From: Rhodobacter flavimaris
Lineage (GTDB): Bacteria > Pseudomonadota > Alphaproteobacteria > Rhodobacterales > Rhodobacteraceae
Reading direction: 5' to 3'
Length of the DNA stretch: 64,000 bases
NCBI RefSeq assembly: GCF_021378075.1
Contig: NZ_JAJUOS010000010.1
Coordinates: forward strand, 1-64,000
The notes under the pieces are model-generated. The model did not search any database. It was given only the letters and a program-made list of their open reading frames with translations, and was not told the DNA's origin. Shown here in pieces: positions 59,516-64,000 of the stretch. The position numbers and the translations under genes are program-made. Within the stretch, counting starts at the first letter, position 1. The number at the start of each line of letters is the position of its first letter.

Positions 59516-60445
59516 ATGACGATCCGACTGAACAGACGTGCTGCCCTCGCCACGGCCGGCCTGGCTTTTGCAGCCCCGGCCCTTTTGCGCGGGCGACCCG
59601 CCGCGGCACAGAGCACGACTGCCCCGCCCGCCGCGATCCCGCCCTACCGGCGGATGCAGCTTGGCAATTTCACCGTGACCACTCTGCTGGTCGGCACCCG
59701 CCCGATGGACGAACCCCAGGGCGTATTCGGGATGAACGCCAGCCCCGAGGATTTCGCCGCACTGTCCGAGGCGGCCTTCATCCCCTCCGACAAATCGGTC
59801 AATTTCTTCACCCCGACGCTGGTCGAGACCGGCTCGGAAAAGATCCTTTTCGACACCGGGCTTTCGGCCGATGGCATCCGCGCGGCGCTGACAGCGGCAG
59901 GGCATGACGCGGCCTCGATCACCACGGTGGTGCTGACCCATATGCATGGCGACCATATCGGCGGCCTCAGCGACGATGCGGGCGCGACCTTCGCCAATGC
60001 CGCCTATGTCACCGGCCAGGCCGAGTTCGACCACTGGGCCGCTGCCGGAAACGAGGGGTTCGAGGCCAAGGTGCGCCCGCTGGCCGAAAAGATGCGATTC
60101 CTTGGCGATGGCGAGGATGTGACGGGCGGTATTAGCTCGGTTCTGGCCGCGGGACACACGCCGGGCCACATGGCCTATTGGCTGCAAAGCGAGGGGCGGC
60201 AGCTGGTGCTGACTGCCGACACCGCCAACCACTACGTCTGGTCGCTGCAAAAGCCCGACTGGGAAGTGCGCTACGATGCCGATAAGGCCGCCGCCGCCGC
60301 GACCCGGCGCAGCCTTCTGGGGCGCATCGCGGGCGACAAGGTGCCATTCGTCGGCTACCACATGCCCTTCCCCGGCGTGGGCTACCTTGAGACCAAGGAC
60401 GACGGCTTCCGCTTCGTGCCAGCCAGCTACCAGTTCGATCTTTAA
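59516..60445 (+). CDS. Tat-exported MBL-fold metallo-hydrolase
   Basis: A 309-residue metallo-beta-lactamase-fold protein with a twin-arginine signal (NRRAALATAGLAFAAPALL, then an Ala-rich cleavage region). The metal site is THMHGDHIGGLSD near residue 140; further ligands are in GHTPGHMAYWL and VLTADTANHY. Members of this group are often annotated as lactonase- or quorum-quenching-like, but substrate is not deducible. The start at 59516 is chosen for the Tat motif and the GGGAGG upstream. A strong hairpin follows at 60458-60481. Confidence 0.88.
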   Translation: MTIRLNRRAALATAGLAFAAPALLRGRPAAAQSTTAPPAAIPPYRRMQLGNFTVTTLLVGTRPMDEPQGVFGMNASPEDFAALSEAAFIPSDKSVNFFTPTLVETGSEKILFDTGLSADGIRAALTAAGHDAASITTVVLTHMHGDHIGGLSDDAGATFANAAYVTGQAEFDHWAAAGNEGFEAKVRPLAEKMRFLGDGEDVTGGISSVLAAGHTPGHMAYWLQSEGRQLVLTADTANHYVWSLQKPDWEVRYDADKAAAAATRRSLLGRIAGDKVPFVGYHMPFPGVGYLETKDDGFRFVPASYQFDL

Positions 60446-60457
60446 TCCTTCTGCGCT

Positions 60458-60481
60458 GCGGCGATCCCCTTGGATCGCCGC
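60458..60481 (+). terminator. Hairpin between the MBL and PfkB genes
   Basis: GCGGCGATCC and GGATCGCCGC form a ten-pair stem around four bases, 13 bases after the MBL stop. There is no T run. Confidence 0.55.
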
Positions 60482-60528
60482 GCCCAACCTGTCATGATTG
60501 CGCTAAACCTACCCGCGCGGGGGCGCCC

Positions 60529-61476
60529 ATGACCTCGATCCTGACCATCACCCTCAATCCCACGGTCGATCTGTCGATCACCGCCGAGCATGTCGAGCCT
60601 GACCGCAAGCTGCGCTGCTCGCGCCCCGACGAAGACCCCGGCGGCGGCGGCATCAACGTCAGCCGCGCGATCACTGTTCTGGGCGGGCATTCCACCGCCT
60701 TCGTGGCGCTTGGCGGCCCGACGGGCGACAAGGTCATGCACCTTCTGGCCGAGCAGGGCATCGGCCTTTACCCCTTCCCCGCCCCCGCCGAAACGCGCCA
60801 GAGCCTGACCGTCACTGATGCATCGACCGGCGAGCAGTATCGCTTTGTCATGCCCGGCCCCACATGGAGCACGGGCGATGTGAAGAAGGCGCTCGACCGG
60901 ATCGCGCGGGCGGCGCCGGAAAACGGAATCGTGGTGCTTTCGGGCAGCCAGCCGCCGGGCGCACCCGACGATTTCCCCGCACGGCTGTCGTCGCGCATCG
61001 CCCGGACCAGGGCGCGCTTCTTTCTCGACACCTCGGGGCGGGCGCTGCACAACCTGCTTTATTCCGGCGCCAAGCCCGCCGACGTTTTGCGCATGGACGA
61101 TATCGAGGCCGAGGAACTGGCCGGCCGCCAGCTTCCCCATCGCTCCGACAGCGCCGATTTCGCGCAAAGCCTCGTGCTACGCGGGATCGCCAAGGCGGTG
61201 ATCGTGGCGCGCGGCGGCGATGGCAATGTGCTGGCCACCGCGACCGAGCGATGGGTGGCCGAGGCAGCCCCCGTCCCGGTCGTCTCCAAAGTGGGCGCGG
61301 GCGACAGTTTCGTCGGCGCCTTCACCCTTGCGCTGGCGCGAGGGTTGGCTCTGCCCGAGGCGCTGCAATGGGGTGCTGCGGCGGCCTCGGCGGCGGTGAT
61401 GACCCCCGCAACCGACCTGTGCGAAATGCGCGAGGTGCGGCGCCTGCTGCCCGCCTGCCCCGTCTCGGCGCTCTGA
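60529..61476 (+). CDS. PfkB-family hexose kinase (1-phosphofructokinase/PfkB-like)
   Basis: A 315-residue ribokinase-fold sugar kinase. The first PfkB signature GGGGINVSRAITVLGG is near residues 38-53. The second, VGAGDSFVGAFTLALARGLA near 260-279, contains the catalytic Asp of GAGDS. MTSILTITLNPTVDLSI is the typical start of the 1-phosphofructokinase / tagatose-6-phosphate kinase group. No PTS fructose genes are adjacent, so whether it acts on fructose-1-phosphate or fructose-6-phosphate is open. It converges on nadE with four bases between. Confidence 0.9.
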   Translation: MTSILTITLNPTVDLSITAEHVEPDRKLRCSRPDEDPGGGGINVSRAITVLGGHSTAFVALGGPTGDKVMHLLAEQGIGLYPFPAPAETRQSLTVTDASTGEQYRFVMPGPTWSTGDVKKALDRIARAAPENGIVVLSGSQPPGAPDDFPARLSSRIARTRARFFLDTSGRALHNLLYSGAKPADVLRMDDIEAEELAGRQLPHRSDSADFAQSLVLRGIAKAVIVARGGDGNVLATATERWVAEAAPVPVVSKVGAGDSFVGAFTLALARGLALPEALQWGAAAASAAVMTPATDLCEMREVRRLLPACPVSAL

Positions 61477-61480
61477 GCGG

Positions 61481-63139
61481 TCAACTCGGGTCGCGCCAGC
61501 GGTTGACCATCGGGTAGCGGCGATCCAGCCAGAAGGCCCGCGTCGTCAGGCGCGGCCCCGGCGCCGACTGGAAACGCTTCCATTCCGAGATATAGAGCAG
61601 ATGCTCGATGCGCTTGACCGTGGCACGGTCAAAGCCCGCCGCGACGATTTCCTCGACCGACTGATCCTCTTCCACCAGCCGCTCGAGGATCGCGTCGAGC
61701 ACCTCGTAGGGCGGCAGGCTGTCCTGGTCCTTCTGGTTTTCGCGCAGCTCGGCCGAGGGCGGCTTGGTGATGATCTGCGGCGGCACGACCTCGCCCTCCG
61801 GGCCCTTCATCCAGGGGCGGTGATTGGCATTGCGCCAGCGGCAGGTCTCAAACACGCGGGTTTTATAAAGGTCTTTCAGCGGGTTATAGCCGCCAGCCAT
61901 GTCGCCATAGATAGTGCAGTAGCCCACCGCGACCTCGGATTTATTGCCCGTGGTCAACAGCATTGCGCCGAATTTGTTCGAGATCGCCATCAGCATGACG
62001 CCGCGCAGGCGCGACTGGATGTTTTCCTCGGTCACGTCGGGCTTGGTGCCCTCCATCAGATGCGCAAGCGCGCCTTCGACCGAATGGCGGCTTTCCTCGA
62101 TCGAGACGGTATCGAGCCGACAGCCCAACCGCCGCGCCGCATCCGCCGCATCGTCCAACGACCCCTGCGACGTGAAACGCGAGGGCAGCATGACGCAATG
62201 CACATTCTCGGGCCCCATCGCATCGGCCGCGATTGTCGCCACCAGCGCCGAGTCGATCCCGCCCGACAGGCCCAGCACAACCTTCTTGAAGCCCGACTTG
62301 GCCAGGTAGTCATGCAGGCCCATGACCATAGCGCGGTAATCCTGCTCCCAATCCTCGGGCTGCGCGTCCTTGCGGCCGGGCAGCGCGCGCCAGCCCTCGG
62401 GGCCGCGCTGAAAATCGACATGGTCGATGACCTCGTCGAACGGCGCGAAATGCGCGGCCATCTCGCCATGCGGGTTCAGAACGAAGCTTGATCCGTCGAA
62501 AAGCTGGTCATCCTGTCCGCCGACCATGTTGAGGTAAACCAGCGGCAGCCCCGTCTCGACCACCCGCGCCACAGCGACATTCATCCGCAGGTCAAGCTTG
62601 CGGCGGCGATAGGGAGAGCCGTTCGGCACCAGCAGGATCTCGGCCCCGGTCTCGGCCAGCGTCTCGGCCACGTCCGGGTGCCAGGCATCTTCGCACACCG
62701 GCGTGCCGATGCGCAGCGGCCCGATCCGGTACGGCCCCGAGATCGGCCCCGAATCGAACAGGCGCATCTCGTCGAAGACATCCTCATGCGGCAGGTGATG
62801 CTTGAGCAGCCGGGCCACGACCTTGCCCTCCTGCAAGATCCAGTAGGCGTTGTAATGCCCGCTCTCGTCCCAGTAGGGCCCGCCGATGCCAAGCGCGGGG
62901 CCATCGGTGATCTTCGCGGCCAAGGCCTCCATCGCCGCCATGGCATCGCGCACGAACACGGGTTTGAGCACCAGATCCTGCGTCTGATAGCCGGTCAGGA
63001 ACATCTCGGGCAGGGCCACCATCTGCGCCCCGGCGCGCTTGCCCTCTTGCCAGACGGCCAGCGCCTTGTCGGCATTGGCCCCAAACGCGCCCACGGTGGC
63101 GTTCAACTGGGCAAGGGTCAGGCGAAATGTCTCGGCCAT
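61481..63139 (-). CDS. nadE: Glutamine-dependent NAD(+) synthase
   Basis: A 552-residue two-domain enzyme for the last step of NAD synthesis. The N-terminal nitrilase-type glutaminase has Glu in VALPEMFLTGYQ, Lys in ARLLKHHLPHEDVF, and Cys in GTPVCEDAWHPDV. The C-terminal synthetase domain has the ATP pyrophosphatase P-loop LGLSGGIDSALVATIAAD near 293-310 and GNKSEVAVGYCTIYGDMAGG. The length is the shorter bacterial glutamine-dependent form. ATG at 63139 has GAGGAGCC upstream. Confidence 0.96.
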   Translation of the reverse strand: MAETFRLTLAQLNATVGAFGANADKALAVWQEGKRAGAQMVALPEMFLTGYQTQDLVLKPVFVRDAMAAMEALAAKITDGPALGIGGPYWDESGHYNAYWILQEGKVVARLLKHHLPHEDVFDEMRLFDSGPISGPYRIGPLRIGTPVCEDAWHPDVAETLAETGAEILLVPNGSPYRRRKLDLRMNVAVARVVETGLPLVYLNMVGGQDDQLFDGSSFVLNPHGEMAAHFAPFDEVIDHVDFQRGPEGWRALPGRKDAQPEDWEQDYRAMVMGLHDYLAKSGFKKVVLGLSGGIDSALVATIAADAMGPENVHCVMLPSRFTSQGSLDDAADAARRLGCRLDTVSIEESRHSVEGALAHLMEGTKPDVTEENIQSRLRGVMLMAISNKFGAMLLTTGNKSEVAVGYCTIYGDMAGGYNPLKDLYKTRVFETCRWRNANHRPWMKGPEGEVVPPQIITKPPSAELRENQKDQDSLPPYEVLDAILERLVEEDQSVEEIVAAGFDRATVKRIEHLLYISEWKRFQSAPGPRLTTRAFWLDRRYPMVNRWRDPS

Positions 63140-63339
63140 TGGCGGCTCCTCTTACACGTCTGGCTTGGTTTAGCGCCAAGGCTGACCGGTTGAAAGGCAG
63201 GCTGCGTCAAATTTGCCCCGTTCGGCAAGGCTTGGCACCCGCGACGCCCCGCGGAACGCTTGTCTCGGCCCAAAGCTGCCTTTAGGCTGTGCACGCCCGG
63301 GCAGAGCAGGCCACGGGCCAAGATTGATAGGGGGCACGT

Positions 63340-64000
63340 ATGGCAGGCAACGGCAGCAGGGTCGGTCAATTCCGGGCATATGGTCTGGCACTGGCACTCT
63401 CGGGCCTTGCGGCATCGCTGCCGCTGAGCGTGGCGGCGCAGGACGTCGTTACCAAGCAATATGACGACGGCGGCGTCTATGAGGGCACCTTCAAGGACGG
63501 CAAGCAGCACGGCACCGGCAGCTACCGCCTGCCCTCGGGCTATGAATATGACGGCGACTGGGTCATGGGTGAGATCCTGGGCCAGGGCCGCGCGAAATTC
63601 CCCAACGGCTCGGTCTATGAGGGCCAGTTCGCCAAGGGCGAGCCGAACGGCAAGGGCAAGATCACCTTCGCCGATGGCGGCACCTATGAGGGCGACTGGG
63701 TCGCGGGCCAGATCACCGGCGAGGGCGTGGCGACCTATGCCAACGGCACCACCTACACCGGCACCTTCAAGAACGCGCTGCATGACGGCAAGGGCGTGCT
63801 GACCGGCCCTGACGGCTACCGCTACGAGGGCGACTGGGTCGCCGGCGTCAAGCAGGGCAAGGGCAAGATCACCTACCCCGATGGCGCGGTCTATGAGGGC
63901 GACATGCTGGCCGGGCTGCGCGCCGGTCAAGGTAAGCTGAGCATGGCCGACGGGCTGACCTATGAGGGCGGCTGGAAAGAGGGCCAGATGGACGGCGCCG
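63340..64000 (+). CDS. Secreted MORN-repeat protein, truncated by the window
   Basis: At least 220 residues are visible. A signal peptide (LALALSGLAASLPLSVAAQ) is followed by seven full MORN repeats of about 23 residues and part of an eighth, such as GGVYEGTFKDGKQHGTGSY and GSVYEGQFAKGEPNGKGKI. MORN repeats fold as a beta-sheet ribbon that can bind lipids or proteins. A signal peptide on a MORN protein suggests a periplasmic or surface role, less common than cytoplasmic ones. ATG at 63340 follows AGGGGGCACGT. The C-terminus lies outside the window. Confidence 0.85.
   Translation, partial: MAGNGSRVGQFRAYGLALALSGLAASLPLSVAAQDVVTKQYDDGGVYEGTFKDGKQHGTGSYRLPSGYEYDGDWVMGEILGQGRAKFPNGSVYEGQFAKGEPNGKGKITFADGGTYEGDWVAGQITGEGVATYANGTTYTGTFKNALHDGKGVLTGPDGYRYEGDWVAGVKQGKGKITYPDGAVYEGDMLAGLRAGQGKLSMADGLTYEGGWKEGQMDGA

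Overview
The window is GC-rich alphaproteobacterial chromosome, most likely from Rhodobacteraceae (Rhodobacterales). Pointers to that family are the murA / DUF2948 / hisD / UPF0262 / phosphatase / infA / maf / RNase E/G / yacG cluster, DUF1489, DUF2927, a short B12-dependent ribonucleotide reductase, and GC-rich palindromes after genes. The species cannot be named from sequence alone. All functional calls come from reading motifs and from recalled family knowledge; no search was run.

Positions 1-4994 look like an accessory segment. It holds a broken IS5-type element, a BCCT transporter with a UspA partner bracketed by two degenerate direct repeats, a small cytochrome c, and long gene-poor stretches, ending at tRNA-Gln. 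From 5168 to 13463 come a BaiN-type flavoprotein, a KpsE/KpsT-like polysaccharide export pair, an Fe-S uracil-DNA glycosylase with an SseB-like protein, DUF1489, nrdJ and tRNA-Phe. From 13636 to 22531 a tightly overlapping minus-strand cluster runs from a 57-aa protein and murA down to yacG, with extra acetyltransferase, SnoaL and nitrilase genes; tRNA-Thr lies upstream. From 22632 to 27512 is a putative iron-uptake operon (imelysin, di-heme protein, second imelysin, DUF1513).

From 27688 to 36043 are rpmG, a DUF533 protein, RNase P RNA, an amidase with an Excalibur-like lipoprotein, gatC-gatA, an MBL hydrolase, a DsrE-like protein, tadA, and an RluB-type pseudouridine synthase whose tail contains eleven 15-residue repeats. 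From 36161 to 42927 a plus-strand operon encodes a possible 27-aa membrane peptide, two diverged XpaC-like proteins, a small membrane protein, TelA, a DUF2927 lipoprotein, an SPFH-GYF protein and a double zinc-ribbon membrane protein. This is the best candidate for a poorly described multi-gene system, apparently a membrane-stress or toxic-anion device. dtd and a DEAD-box helicase follow.

From 44947 to 52796 are a small HTH-like protein, tdk, a KAS III-like enzyme, a hydroxyacid dehydrogenase, csaA, proC, a YbjN protein, fabI, a Crp/Fnr regulator with an FNR-like box and palindromes upstream, tRNA-Ala(CGC) and trxC. From 52926 to 57470 is gcvT-gcvH-gcvP under a tandem glycine riboswitch. The right end carries gltX, a zincin, a Tat-exported MBL protein, a PfkB kinase, nadE and a secreted MORN-repeat protein cut by the window edge.
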